Shown here: positions 8,368-17,624 of the stretch, piece by piece
How positions within the stretch are numbered: position 1 is the first letter of the stretch
Layout: every line of letters starts with the position of its first letter
Assembly: GCF_003467445.1 (NCBI RefSeq)
Contig: NZ_QSGS01000001.1
Location: 501,840 to 565,839, forward strand
Length of the DNA stretch: 64,000 bases
DNA from: Exiguobacterium sp. AM39-5BH
GTDB taxonomy: Bacteria; Bacillota; Bacilli; Exiguobacteriales; Exiguobacteriaceae
Reading direction: 5' to 3'
Position numbers and translations under genes: made by a program
Notes under the pieces: generated by a model
Told to the model about the DNA's origin: nothing
The model's input: only the letters and a program-made list of their open reading frames with translations
The model's database searches: none

Positions 8368-9624
8368 ATGAAGAAACGAACGCTAATGACATTGTCACTG
8401 TTGTGGTTGACGGCAGGCTGCTCGGAAGATATTGACGTCGTCCGTTATGGTCATATCGAGGAACATTGGCAGGCCGAGCGGGTTACGATGAACAGTCAGG
8501 AGCCTGTAGTGGATGCCGAAGCCATATTGAACCAATGTGAAGACGGTGAACCCCTGTCCGAACTGAATGGAGAGACGTTTTCCGTGCTTGGAATGGCGTA
8601 TGCGACCCGGGCCCCGCTTATGAATGATGACTATTATGGATATAGTTTTAATGAAGTGACCTATGTCGAGGGGGATACAATCTATGCGCTCTGTAAATCA
8701 GACCGGATGGACGGGATGGAAGGGTATCGGGCCGTCGAGCTTGCAGAAAGACCTGCCTACTTGAAAGACGAGGTCGGAACTGAAATGTCTGCTCTTCCGA
8801 CCGTCTATATCGCGACCGAAAATGAACGGGCTGCGTTACATAAGCCGGACGCCTTCTATGACAATGAACAAGACATCGAACCGTATCCGGTCACACTTAT
8901 GAGGATTTCGCCTGGATTTAGTGGCACGGTCGAGATTGGGATTGAAGAAGGGGGCTACTTTACCCCATCTTTCCACTTTTTGCCGAACCTTAGACCGTCC
9001 GATGTGTTTATCGCATTAGGACGAGATAAGGCCACGAACATGCCTCATCTGCTCCAGTCTTATGGTGGAGACAAGGCTCGCTATTCCTCCTCCATTTTAC
9101 AAGATGCCGATTTGCTCAACGGGGCTGACAGTTTAACCTTCCGTCGAATCCATAACGGTGGCACGATGGAACCGATGACAGCCTATCCGCTATATGACGT
9201 CACGATTGACGTGGACGGACAAAACGTAACAAAAACCGTGTCGATGCGCTATCGACCGAGTGCTCTCCTTACCAATACGACCAGTCCAGACGAGATAGCC
9301 GTCGCTTACCTCCATCAGTATCCGTATCACCGGGAAGTCCCGCTCCCTTACCCTGATGCTGTAAACGTGAGCGGCAAAGCTTATGACCAGTTGGTCGAAG
9401 CCATCGAGACCGCGCGCCCGTCGACGAAGAGTGGTGAGACGAAAGACTATAAGTATTTGACGCTGTGGCGTGGGAATCTCGGTCAACAGTTCGAAGTCAG
9501 TTATCAGCAACGGTCGAAGAAAGTCGATATCTATGTGAAAGACGTGATGACCGGGAAAGTGTTCAAACTGTCGAGCGTCGGAGCGAAGACATTCAAGGAA
9601 TTGTTCCCGGAAGCGTTCGAATGA
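8368..9624 (+). CDS. Putative lipoprotein, paralogue B
   Basis: 418 residues if started at ATG 8368 (MKKRTLMTL...LTAGC, Cys18 lipidated). An in-frame ATG at 8353 overlaps the stop of paralogue A and would add five residues. It aligns with paralogue A over its length: DVVRYGHIEEHW versus NLSYIDAHW near the N-terminus, DEIAVAYLHQYPYHREVPLPYPDAV versus FVYLHKKPFSREKILSYPDVI, and GQQFEVSYQQRSKKVDIYV at the C-terminus. The same unknown surface role is likely. Confidence 0.8.
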   Translation: MKKRTLMTLSLLWLTAGCSEDIDVVRYGHIEEHWQAERVTMNSQEPVVDAEAILNQCEDGEPLSELNGETFSVLGMAYATRAPLMNDDYYGYSFNEVTYVEGDTIYALCKSDRMDGMEGYRAVELAERPAYLKDEVGTEMSALPTVYIATENERAALHKPDAFYDNEQDIEPYPVTLMRISPGFSGTVEIGIEEGGYFTPSFHFLPNLRPSDVFIALGRDKATNMPHLLQSYGGDKARYSSSILQDADLLNGADSLTFRRIHNGGTMEPMTAYPLYDVTIDVDGQNVTKTVSMRYRPSALLTNTTSPDEIAVAYLHQYPYHREVPLPYPDAVNVSGKAYDQLVEAIETARPSTKSGETKDYKYLTLWRGNLGQQFEVSYQQRSKKVDIYVKDVMTGKVFKLSSVGAKTFKELFPEAFE

Positions 9625-9678
9625 AGGGATTGGTCGGTAATCGAGGAGGGATGTTCTGTTGAAGCACATGTTGAACAG

Positions 9679-9771
9679 ATGAACGGCGGCATCGAACTAA
9701 AGGACAGCCAAGGTGAATTCACGACCGAAAAAGTCACGCTTTTCCAAGCAATATTCGATAAATCAGAATGA
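9679..9771 (+). pseudogene. Short gene remnant
   Basis: A 30-codon open stretch (MNGGIELKDSQGEFTTEKV... ending FDKSE) directly before a strong terminator. A good ribosome site (GAGGAGGG) precedes ATG 9651, but that frame stops after three codons and the protein-like reading lies in another frame. It looks like the tail of a decayed or frameshifted small gene; no family recognised. Confidence 0.3.
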
Positions 9772-9778
9772 TTATGGG

Positions 9779-9803
9779 CTCGTGCAATGCACGAGTTCTT
9801 TTT
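9779..9803 (+). terminator. Intrinsic terminator
   Basis: CTCGTGC / GCACGAG stem, 3-base loop, TTCTTTTTT tail. Confidence 0.85.
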
Positions 9804-9975
9804 TATGACCACAATCAGCGAGTACGACTGGAAAACACTTCAAATTCAAGGTATTGACTCGATTTCAAAAGCCGATGCTATTCAGGATTTTCCTCACAGG
9901 GTACACTATAATTTCGCTACATTCTAAAAATAAAGCACGAAAAGAAATCAATAAAAGAAGGTAGGAATAATCGGT

Positions 9976-10881
9976 ATGGCACTGACAATAAGCGCTAGTC
10001 TCTCATCCCTCGACGTTCTCCGTGCCCTCGAGGCCAACGTCGCAATGATTCGATTCGACCGTCAACGACGTGTCGTCGATGTGAACGACCTGTTCGCCAA
10101 GGTGATGAAATACAAGCGCGATGAAATGATCGGGATGCACCATCATCTGTTCTGTACACCAAGTTTCGTCAGCAGCCCGGATTATCAAGCGTTTTGGAAC
10201 AAGCTGTTCGACGGCTTCAGCTCGGCCGACAAGATCGAGCGGATCGACGCCCGCGGCGATTCGATTTGGCTCGAAGCGACGTATATGCCGATTTATGAAC
10301 AGGACGAGGTCATCGGTGTCGTCAAGATCGCCTCGGACATCACGAGTCGCCAACAGACAATTGAGGAATACGCCCGCTCGTTCCGGGTCATGGCTGAAAA
10401 TCTCGACACCCGGGCCCGTCGCGGCATGGACGAGAGCCAACAGTTGAAGCAAACGATTGAACGGCTCGATGCGGACTCGAATCAGAATTTGAAGACGCTC
10501 GCGAACTTGCAGGAACAGGCTGCCGAGATCACGAAAATCGCCAGTACGATCAAAGAAATCGCCGCTCAGACGAACTTGTTGTCGCTAAACGCCGCCATCG
10601 AGGCTGCGCGGGCAGGTGAGCACGGTCTCGGCTTCAACGTCGTCGCGACCGAGGTCCGGAACTTGTCGCGTCTCGTCGAACGGGCCGTCATCGAAGTGCG
10701 CGCGAACACGGACGGGATGAACAAAGAACTCGTCTCGATCGTCGACGGTGTCTCCCGCTCGAGTGCAGACATTCAGGAAAGTGTGCGCATTATGGAACAG
10801 ACGCTCGAACGGTTCGCACATATCGAACAATCGGCCGAGTCCCTAAACAGGACAGCCGAGCGATTCACGTCCGCCATCTAA
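9976..10881 (+). CDS. Soluble PAS-domain methyl-accepting chemotaxis-type transducer
   Basis: 301 residues with no membrane segment. A PAS domain covers about 14-126 (DVNDLFAKVMKYKRDEMIG, MHHHLFCTP, GVVKIASDITSRQQ). The chemoreceptor signalling hairpin follows, with the tip IKEIAAQTNLLSLNAAIEAARAGE (192-215) matching the CheA/CheW contact region. There is no HAMP domain and the cytoplasmic bundle is short. It probably senses an internal cue (redox, oxygen or a small ligand through PAS) and signals to CheA or to another histidine kinase system. It stands as a single gene with a bidirectional terminator after it. Confidence 0.88.
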   Translation: MALTISASLSSLDVLRALEANVAMIRFDRQRRVVDVNDLFAKVMKYKRDEMIGMHHHLFCTPSFVSSPDYQAFWNKLFDGFSSADKIERIDARGDSIWLEATYMPIYEQDEVIGVVKIASDITSRQQTIEEYARSFRVMAENLDTRARRGMDESQQLKQTIERLDADSNQNLKTLANLQEQAAEITKIASTIKEIAAQTNLLSLNAAIEAARAGEHGLGFNVVATEVRNLSRLVERAVIEVRANTDGMNKELVSIVDGVSRSSADIQESVRIMEQTLERFAHIEQSAESLNRTAERFTSAI

Positions 10882-10932
10882 AAACCCAATCGAACATGTC
10901 CCGTGAAAAGGGCGCGTTCAATTGGGTTTTTT
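10881..10932. terminator. Bidirectional terminator
   Basis: Stem AAAACCCAAT-CGAAC / GTTCA-ATTGGGTTTT with TTTTTT tails in both directions. It overlaps the 3' end of the DUF45 gene. Confidence 0.85.
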
Positions 10933-11574
10933 GATTTGTAACGTATGGCCATATTGTTTCAACCAGGCCATCGCGCCCGCGACGTCCGGATAGACCGATG
11001 CCAATGTCGACCAGAACCCTTTCGAGTGGTCGAAATGGACGAGATGGGCCCATTCGTGGGCGATGACATAGTCCATAACCTCCCGGGGGGCAAGCATGAG
11101 CCGGACGTTGATGGAAATCGTCCCGGTCGAACTGCATGACCCCCAGCGCGTCTTTTGGTGGCCAATTCGGATTCGGCTCGCCTTCACACCGAGCAGCCGT
11201 TCATAGTACGGAGCGCTTTCGGTGACGTAGGTGAGGGCCCGCTCGCGGAGCCAAGCCTCATACGCTTTCCGAAGCGATGAGTCGTCCCACGCAGCGGGAC
11301 AGTGAAAATTTTCGCCGTCGAAACGGAACCTTGTCTCGGTATTACGTTTGACGAGCGGGAACGTCTCCCCATGTAGGTTCAACCTGTCGTCGGGCAAGGC
11401 GTCACGCTTAGGTAGTGCGGCGAGGCGTTCCGCGATCCAGTCGGCATGATCCGTTAAAATCGTCTCGACGACCCGGTTCGGGAGTCGCGCTGGAATCCGC
11501 AGCTCGATCCCGTCCGGTGTCACGAAGAAAGCTACCCGCTTGCGGCGTTTATGGCGGATGACGGTCACGGTCAT
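10918..11574 (-). CDS. YgjP/DUF45-type metallopeptidase
   Basis: 218 residues from ATG 11574, chosen because AAGGAGGTG lies 6 bases upstream; a longer in-frame start at 11691 would overlap the divergent gene. The signature KTRWGSCSS (141-149) and zinc site HEWAH (173-177) with downstream His183 (FDHSKGFW) define the YgjP/WLM-related DUF45 family, Zn-dependent peptidases whose substrates are mostly unknown and which are often linked to restriction or DNA-protein crosslink biology. It is divergently transcribed from the PatB-like gene. Confidence 0.88.
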   Translation of the reverse strand: MTVTVIRHKRRKRVAFFVTPDGIELRIPARLPNRVVETILTDHADWIAERLAALPKRDALPDDRLNLHGETFPLVKRNTETRFRFDGENFHCPAAWDDSSLRKAYEAWLRERALTYVTESAPYYERLLGVKASRIRIGHQKTRWGSCSSTGTISINVRLMLAPREVMDYVIAHEWAHLVHFDHSKGFWSTLASVYPDVAGAMAWLKQYGHTLQIKKPN

Positions 11575-11689
11575 CGGATTCACCTCCTTGAAGTATCTTG
11601 GACGATTATAGCCGACGTGTCCTGAATCCGCCATCGTTTGCGGACTCGGCCGTTCATTTTTTGTTACAGTAGGGGTAGGAGGGATGAAC

Positions 11690-12860
11690 ATGAAATCAAT
11701 CTTACATCAATCGCTTGACCGGACGGGAACGGATTCAGTGAAATGGGACGGCCTCGACCGCTGGTTCCATTTGAAAGATGACGTCTTGCCGCTCTGGGTC
11801 GCAGACATCGATATCCGCACGGCACCGTCCATCTCAGAGGCGCTTACGGCCCGTGCCGCGACAGGGGAGTTCGGGTACACGCTGTTCTCGAGAGACGCGC
11901 AGGCCGCCGTGAGTTCCTGGTATGAACGCCGTCACAAGCTCAAGGTCGATGCCGATCACGTCCTGTTCTCGAACGGCGTCGTGCCTGGATTGACACACAT
12001 CGTCGAGGCGTTGACCGAGGAAGGGGATGGCATCGTCATCCAGTCACCCGTCTATCCACCGTTCCACGAACTGGTGACAGGGTTGAAACGTGAGCTACTG
12101 GACGCCCCGCTCCGTCAATCTGATGGCCGCTACGAGATGGACTTTGACGTGCTCGAGATACAGATGCGCAAGGCGAAGCTGTTCTTGCTCTGCTCGCCGC
12201 ATAACCCGGTCGGACGGGTATGGACCGAAGTCGAACTGAAGCAGGTCGTCGATTGGCACGTCGTCATGACGTCATCCTAGTTTCCGATGAGATTCATGCC
12301 GACTTGACCTATCCCTCTCGGCGGCATACCGCCTCAACCGTCTGGATGACGCCGTCATCACGGTGAGTGCGCCGTCGAAGGCGTTTAATATCGCTGGACT
12401 GTTCTCTTCTTACATCATCTGTCCGGACGATGCGATGCGCAAACGGATCATCCAAGTTCAAAACAAACACCATGTGTTACCGACACCGTTCGCGAACACG
12501 GCCATCATTGCCGCCTACACGGATTCGCGCGCCGAGCGTTGGCTTGACCAATTGACGGCCGAACTCGAGGAGCAGGCGACGTATCTCGTCGAGCGGCTCC
12601 AGGAAGAACTACCACAATTGAAGACGTTCATGCCCGAGGCGAGTTATCTCCTCTGGATCGACTTCGCGGGACTCGGTCTTGAACCGGAAGCGCGGAAGAA
12701 GTGGCTGCACGAGCAAGTCCGTCTGTTCTTGTCACCAGGCCTCCCGTTCGGTGCGTCAGGGACGACGTTCGAACGGCTCAATTTCGGGACGGCACGACCA
12801 GTGCTTGACGAGGCACTCAAGCGCCTGACGGAACACGCCGCTGGAAAGGCGTTTGTATGA
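11690..12860 (+). pseudogene. MalY/PatB C-S lyase (cystathionine beta-lyase), two frameshifts
   Basis: The start at ATG 11690 fits GGAGGG six bases upstream. The first frame gives WDGLDRWFHLKDDVLPLWVADIDI and CSPHNPVGRVWTE. It then stops at about 12280. The continuing reading (RHDVILVSDEIHADLTYPSRRH, then LDDAVITVSAPSKAFNIAGL with the PLP lysine) needs one shift near 12250 and another near 12320. Intact, this would be a PLP-dependent beta-C-S lyase (about 390 residues) splitting cystathionine, cysteine or S-alkyl-cysteines. Both indels fall within about 80 bases and all conserved motifs survive, so recent damage or sequence error is likely. Confidence 0.85.
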
Positions 12861-12929
12861 ATCAAGAAACGGGAAAAATTTCACAATGAGACACAAAGCT
12901 GACATGGCAACGGAAAGCGAGTGAATGCG

Positions 12930-14140
12930 ATGGAGACGATCAATTGGAAAAAGAAGATGGAAGAACAACTGAGGCGTAGCGGATTCACGTTACAGGTCGA
13001 GAACATGGCCAACCTTGGTCTGACGGAGATTCATGCATCTTCGTCCCCGTTGATCTCGTATCCGCTCCGGATTCGGCTGTATGTGCGCTTGGGATGGCTC
13101 ATGTGCACCGTCGATGCGACCTCGGTCGACCGGAACGAGGACCATCCGCTGTTCGAGCGCATGATCGCCGCCGTGTTCGAGCGCATCATCCGCCATCTGT
13201 ATCACGCCTATGACTTCCATGTCTTGACGTACATCGGTAACACGGGAAACTATATCGCACCGAAAGAATCAGAAACGGGTGAAATTGTTCGATTGCTCGC
13301 ACAGATCTGGAATGACCGATCATTTCTTCACCTAGAGACATACGAAGAATATCCCGCCCTTTACGTGACGCCGCCTTGGGCGCATCAAGCCTACGCGTTC
13401 GAGAGCACGGATGACGAATGGATCATCTATGCGGGTCGGAGCGGTCGCCCGGCCACAGATTATCGGGCGGACGGGACCGAAATCAAACCACATCGCCTGG
13501 CTGAAGGAGACCTTTTTTTCCCGGTTCATCGTATCCAAAAGGGCCGTGGCACGCTCGCGCTCGCCGAATGGTTACGGCTCGAGCGTCGAGAGGTCGAGGA
13601 TTTCATGATCGCCTTCATGAAGACGATCCAAAAGTTCGATCCAGCCTCGGATTTTCTTGGGGTGGGGTGGACACGTTCTTTCACGGGGTACCGGTCGAGC
13701 CATACGCGCAAGTACTCCGGCTGGAGAGCGGGAAACGACGTTATCGGGTCATGAACAACTCGGCGAAGCGATTGTTCGCGGTGGCTGACGATCCTCTCGA
13801 TTGTTTGAAAGAAGTCGAACAGACGTTACGGACGGTCCGATTACCGGAACAACGCGTCTCGGCACTCGGGCAGCTCGTCATGGGCATTTGGCAACAGTTC
13901 GAAGCCGACGAGACGACATATATCCAGGAAGTCGCCTATCGCGGCATCTCGCAGTTCCAAATCGAAGAAAAAATCGGTCATGCCTTGGCGAACCGGCAAC
14001 GAATTCGCTGGATCGAGAAGGCCGACCCTCGCCAGTCTGTCATCGAATTCGCCCATCTGCGGATTTCATTCCCGAAACGACCACCCGGTATCGTCACCGT
14101 CGAACCGGTCGAATCTTCTTATGAGAGAGGTGCGCTATGA
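12930..14140 (+). pseudogene. Uncharacterised protein, frameshifted at a G-run
   Basis: Begins METINWKKKMEEQLRRSGF and reads to about 13660. The protein then continues in another frame as DTFFHGVPVEPYAQVLRLESGKRRYRVMNNSAKRLF through to 14140. The switch falls in a run of the form GGGGTGGGGTGG at about 13660-13668, a typical indel site. The joined product is about 400 residues, soluble and without signal peptide. No family recognised. It overlaps the next gene by ATGA, so the two form an operon and probably act together. Confidence 0.6.
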
Positions 14141-15273
14141 GAATCGTTGATGCACGTGCCATGTCAATCAGCCATGAGGACTTGATCGCGGTCACCGAGA
14201 CGTCCGTCTATTACCGCGAAAAGTCGAGTGAGACAAGTTTCTCGATCTTCCGCTATGACGAAGAAGACGGTTCCGTCACTCCGGTCGGCCGTCGTGTGTA
14301 TGAAGACTACGGGATCTCGAAGCTGTTCGTCAGTAAGGACCGCGTCTATTTCTTGAACGAGACACCGGACCGGACCGGGGTCGTCCGAACGGAACTGATC
14401 GCCTTCGATTACCGCTCTGGACAGGAGGTTGTGCTCGCGACATTCGAGAAGCGAGGCAACAGCACGCTCTATTGGGTACTCGTCGATCGTTACTTCCTGT
14501 TCTTGACGAGTTTCGGGGATGCGGACGAGGCATGGTTGTATGATGCCGAGACGTCGTTCCAAGAACGGATCCGTGATGAACGGCTCGTCGGCCATGCCGG
14601 TAAGTTCCGCGAGCTGTATCTGTTCACGACCGAGCTGGACGGGGTTCCTTATATCGTATGTAACGCCCGATTGGACGAGTTCGCCTATTACGAGGCGCTC
14701 GAGGACGGACGGGTCTCGCCAGACGATGCGATCGACCACTCCGAAGCGATCCTCATCTGTTCGCTCGACGAGGCGGTCGAGGCTATCCGGGACCGAAAAG
14801 GGGAGATTCCGTTCGAGGACTTGATTCGGCTCCATGGGGAAGGGGACACGGTCCAATATCTCGGGGAACGGGACGCGAAACTGCGGTTCTCTGCGTTCGT
14901 CGATGCAGCGAATGAGGAGACGATTTATGAGTTGGCGGCACCGGACGTGCTCCGGGAGGTCACGGTCGTCGACTGGGGGGCTTATAAACCGATCGACTTC
15001 ACGTATGATGATGTCAGTTCGACGGTCTTTATCAAAGTCGAGGAATCAGAAGATCACACCGAACTGATTGACGCGACGACCGGTGCCCGCTTCCTCGATA
15101 CGGCTCCGTTCGAGCGCGTACTCGCTTCGACCTATTTCATCCATGAATCGGCTGAAGGAGGGGGCGGCGTGAGCATCTTCAACCTCGAGACGAACGAACG
15201 TCAAACGTTCGAGGACGCCTACTATACAGTGCTCGATGAGACGATTGTCATCCTCTCGACAAAACAGTTATGA
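14137..15273 (+). CDS. Uncharacterised protein, partner of the upstream gene
   Basis: 378 residues, acidic and soluble, with many short alternating beta-strand-like segments (TETSVYYREKS, SKDRVYFLNETPD, DRYFLFLTSFGDADEAWLYD, STVFIKVEESEDHTELIDATTG), suggesting a beta-propeller-like or WD-type repeat fold. No catalytic motif seen. It is coupled to the upstream gene by a 4-base overlap and followed by a two-step hairpin terminator. Confidence 0.65.
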   Translation: MRIVDARAMSISHEDLIAVTETSVYYREKSSETSFSIFRYDEEDGSVTPVGRRVYEDYGISKLFVSKDRVYFLNETPDRTGVVRTELIAFDYRSGQEVVLATFEKRGNSTLYWVLVDRYFLFLTSFGDADEAWLYDAETSFQERIRDERLVGHAGKFRELYLFTTELDGVPYIVCNARLDEFAYYEALEDGRVSPDDAIDHSEAILICSLDEAVEAIRDRKGEIPFEDLIRLHGEGDTVQYLGERDAKLRFSAFVDAANEETIYELAAPDVLREVTVVDWGAYKPIDFTYDDVSSTVFIKVEESEDHTELIDATTGARFLDTAPFERVLASTYFIHESAEGGGGVSIFNLETNERQTFEDAYYTVLDETIVILSTKQL

Positions 15274-15275
15274 CA

Positions 15276-15316
15276 AAAATACCCGAGCCTATCCTGTTGA
15301 TAGATTCGGGTGTTTT
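15276..15316 (+). terminator. Intrinsic terminator
   Basis: ACCCGA outer stem with TCGGGT, inner stem CTATC / GATAG, tail TGTTTTAG. It is immediately followed by dif-like copy 1. Confidence 0.75.
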
Positions 15317-15320
15317 AGCT

Positions 15321-15352
15321 TGGTTTACATAATAAGTTATCGTAAACCGGTT
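15321..15352 (+). repeat. dif-like palindromic repeat, copy 1
   Basis: Imperfect inverted repeat: left GGTTTACATAA, right TTATCGTAAACC. On the minus strand it ends TTATTATGTAAACC, whose TATTATGTAAAC matches the XerD-side arm of the Bacillus dif site as I remember it. The last four codons and stop of the recombinase gene lie inside it. A second copy (28 of 32 bases identical, same orientation) lies at 17625-17656. Confidence 0.6.
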
Positions 15353-16347
15353 AGCGCTTGTTTTTTCTTCTCGTCACCGATATGGGCATATACTTGCGTC
15401 GTCGCCACCGACTCGTGTCCGAGCAGTTGTTGGATCGTTAAGACGTCGACCCCGCTCATGGCGAGACGAGAGGCGAACGTGTGTCGCAATTTATGCGGCG
15501 TGACCTGCTTGTGCGTCAAAAATGGCAGATATGGCTTCAGGCGGTCGATGTGCCCTTTCAACGCATGCTGCACCGTGCGGACCGAGATTCGTTTGCCTTT
15601 CTCGGAGCAGAACAAGGGACCTGCGCCTTGACCACGATATCCGTCAAGGAGCGGCTCGAGCGGGGAGGCGATCGGGATGACGCGTTCCTTGTTCCCTTTC
15701 CCGATGACACGGATTGTCACGTTTTCTCGGTCGATGTCGTTCCAATCAAGGCCGACAAGTTCAGAGACACGCATCCCGGTCAACCCGAGCAGTTGGATCA
15801 TCAGGAAGTCCCGGTCCCGATTGCGTTCGTACCAGCTCGCTTCGCGGTCGGACATGCCGACGTTGCTGCGGACGAGCGTCGAGAAGTCGAGCCATTCCTG
15901 TTCGGTCAAATAGACCGGGTTGCGCTTGGCGCGCTTCGGTCGCTCGACGGCCTGGAACGGGTTGTGCGCCGTGATGCCCGTCTCGATCAGATGGTTGAAC
16001 AACGACTGCATCGATGACAGTTTGCGGTTGATCACGCTCGGTGCGTTGTCGAGCTCGAGGGCGAGGTACGTCGCGTACGCCTCGGCCCCGGCATGGTCGA
16101 ACTCGACGAACGATTCGATTTCGACCGATGACGGGTCGACCTCGGATGCACTCGCGGTCTCGACCCAGCGGAAGAAATCCAAAAAATCATACAGATAGCG
16201 CTGCGCGGTCTGCTCCGAGTAGTGTTTGGCGGCCAAGTGGTTCAAGAACCGTTGGATGAAGCCCGGCATGCGCTCATAGCCATTCAAGTTGAAACGTCTC
16301 GCGTCGACTTTCGTCGGTGATTGGCCGAGCTGGCGGAATATACTCAA
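15337..16347 (-). CDS. Tyrosine recombinase (XerC/XerD/XerS family)
   Basis: 336 residues from TTG 16347 behind GAGGAGCG. An N-terminal SAM-like core-binding domain (about 28-125, PGFIQRFLNHLAAKHYSEQTA) precedes a catalytic domain with all active residues: Arg193 (LTGMRVSE), Lys217 (GKGNK), His285 and Arg288 (TPHKLRHTFASRL), His311 (LLGHESVATTQ) and nucleophile Tyr320 (QVYAH). The length and the extra insert between residues 60 and 95 resemble the single-recombinase XerS type more than CodV/RipX. Its 3' end lies inside a dif-like repeat. It is the second gene of a pair with the GGDEF gene, 15 bases apart. It may resolve chromosome dimers or move the flanked segment. Confidence 0.88.
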   Translation of the reverse strand: MSIFRQLGQSPTKVDARRFNLNGYERMPGFIQRFLNHLAAKHYSEQTAQRYLYDFLDFFRWVETASASEVDPSSVEIESFVEFDHAGAEAYATYLALELDNAPSVINRKLSSMQSLFNHLIETGITAHNPFQAVERPKRAKRNPVYLTEQEWLDFSTLVRSNVGMSDREASWYERNRDRDFLMIQLLGLTGMRVSELVGLDWNDIDRENVTIRVIGKGNKERVIPIASPLEPLLDGYRGQGAGPLFCSEKGKRISVRTVQHALKGHIDRLKPYLPFLTHKQVTPHKLRHTFASRLAMSGVDVLTIQQLLGHESVATTQVYAHIGDEKKKQALTGLR

Positions 16348-16362
16348 AAAATCGCTCCTCGC

Positions 16363-17418
16363 TTAATGATGGATTGACGTGACGATGCGGTCTTTCCCGG
16401 CCTGTTTCCCGGCCCGGAGCCGGTCGTCCGCCTCTTTGACGAGCGTGTCGACAGGCTTGAATCCACGGTGTGTCGTGACACCGAATGTCATTGTCACGCT
16501 GAGCCGTCGTCCCTCATAAATCGTCTCGAGAGATTTGATTTGCTGTCTCAGGTGGTCGATTGCTTGCGCCGCCTCGTCCTCTGACTGGTTCGTCAAGAAC
16601 AAGAGGAACTCCTCGCCGCCCCAACGGACGGCAATGCCGTCGGTCCGCGTGAGCGCAGAGGCGACTTGTTTGAGCACGAGGTCGCCGCAGTCGTGGCCAT
16701 GCCGTTCATTGAACGACTTGAAATGGTCGATGTCGGCCAAGACGACCGCATACGGGCGTCCCGACAAGACCGCTTCACGGATCGCCTCTTCGATTAAACG
16801 GTATCCGGTCGTACGATTATAGAGGCCGGTCAGACCGTCCCGCGAGGCGAGGGTATGTAGCCGTTCGTTCGTCTGTTCGAGTTCGGACGTCACCTCGACG
16901 ACCGCCCCTTCGAAGATGAATGACAGCCCGGCGATCAAGGCGATGGTCGCGAGTAAACATGTCACCCCGATGACTTGCTCGAGGGTCGGGCCGAGCGGCG
17001 ATGTCCCGTCCGTCACGTTCACATATAAATAGCCATAGATTCCCATGGCGAGCATCGTCGAGGCGATTCGGATGGCCCGGCTCACGTTCGGCATGAAGAA
17101 CACGCCATAGGCGACCGTGAGGATGAAGTAGTGGACGTTCGCGCCCCAGCCGAGGACGATTGTCGAGATGATGGCGTTATAGACGACCTCGACGAAGAGA
17201 CCGATGAAGAACGTCCGATAATATCGTTTATGTACAAAATAAAAAGACAATGTGTAATAGAGAACGCTGAGTACGTTCGACCAGGCAAGGACGGTTACGT
17301 CAAGTCGCCAAAACGTGATCAAGAACACGACATGGATGAGCCAAGCGAACACGTTCCCATAAAAAGTGATGCGGTAATTATATAGTGTACCGCGACGTTC
17401 CTCATAGGCTGTTCCCAC
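16363..17418 (-). CDS. Membrane diguanylate cyclase (GGDEF)
   Basis: 351 residues from GTG 17418, ribosome site GGAGGTG. About six membrane helices (22-175) form an MHYT/7TM-like sensor. A linker helix (175-190) leads to a GGDEF domain starting ASRDGLTGLYNR (191-202), with active-site GGEEF at 267-271. It should make cyclic di-GMP from two GTP. A canonical RxxD inhibitory site five residues before GGEEF is not seen, so product inhibition is probably lacking. It lies upstream of and co-directional with the recombinase. Confidence 0.9.
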   Translation of the reverse strand: MGTAYEERRGTLYNYRITFYGNVFAWLIHVVFLITFWRLDVTVLAWSNVLSVLYYTLSFYFVHKRYYRTFFIGLFVEVVYNAIISTIVLGWGANVHYFILTVAYGVFFMPNVSRAIRIASTMLAMGIYGYLYVNVTDGTSPLGPTLEQVIGVTCLLATIALIAGLSFIFEGAVVEVTSELEQTNERLHTLASRDGLTGLYNRTTGYRLIEEAIREAVLSGRPYAVVLADIDHFKSFNERHGHDCGDLVLKQVASALTRTDGIAVRWGGEEFLLFLTNQSEDEAAQAIDHLRQQIKSLETIYEGRRLSVTMTFGVTTHRGFKPVDTLVKEADDRLRAGKQAGKDRIVTSIHH

Positions 17419-17525
17419 GCGAACACCTCCTTTTTTCAGTATACCGAACCCATCCTCATTTGCCCATGCCTATCCAACAATCGATTAAAATTGACACGCA
17501 CAAACGCCTTTAAATCGCACTTATA

Positions 17526-17553
17526 GTTGCGTGAAATAGATATTTCACGCAAC
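17526..17553. repeat. Perfect 28-bp inverted repeat
   Basis: Arms of 13 bases (GTTGCGTGAAATA and its exact complement) around a 2-base GA centre. It lies 108 bases upstream of the GGDEF start and has no T-tract, so it looks like a dimeric regulator operator or recombination site rather than a terminator. The rest of 17419-17770 holds dif-like copy 2 and no convincing gene. Confidence 0.7.
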
Positions 17554-17624
17554 GTTCGTTCAGACATCATTTTTACGCGAGACACACATCGACCTGACAA
17601 ATGGTTGAATAACGTCATATAAAC

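Noticed and set aside
17436..17618. 60-codon minus-strand frame containing the 28-bp palindrome
   Set aside because: No ribosome site, no family likeness, and the palindrome explains much of its sequence.
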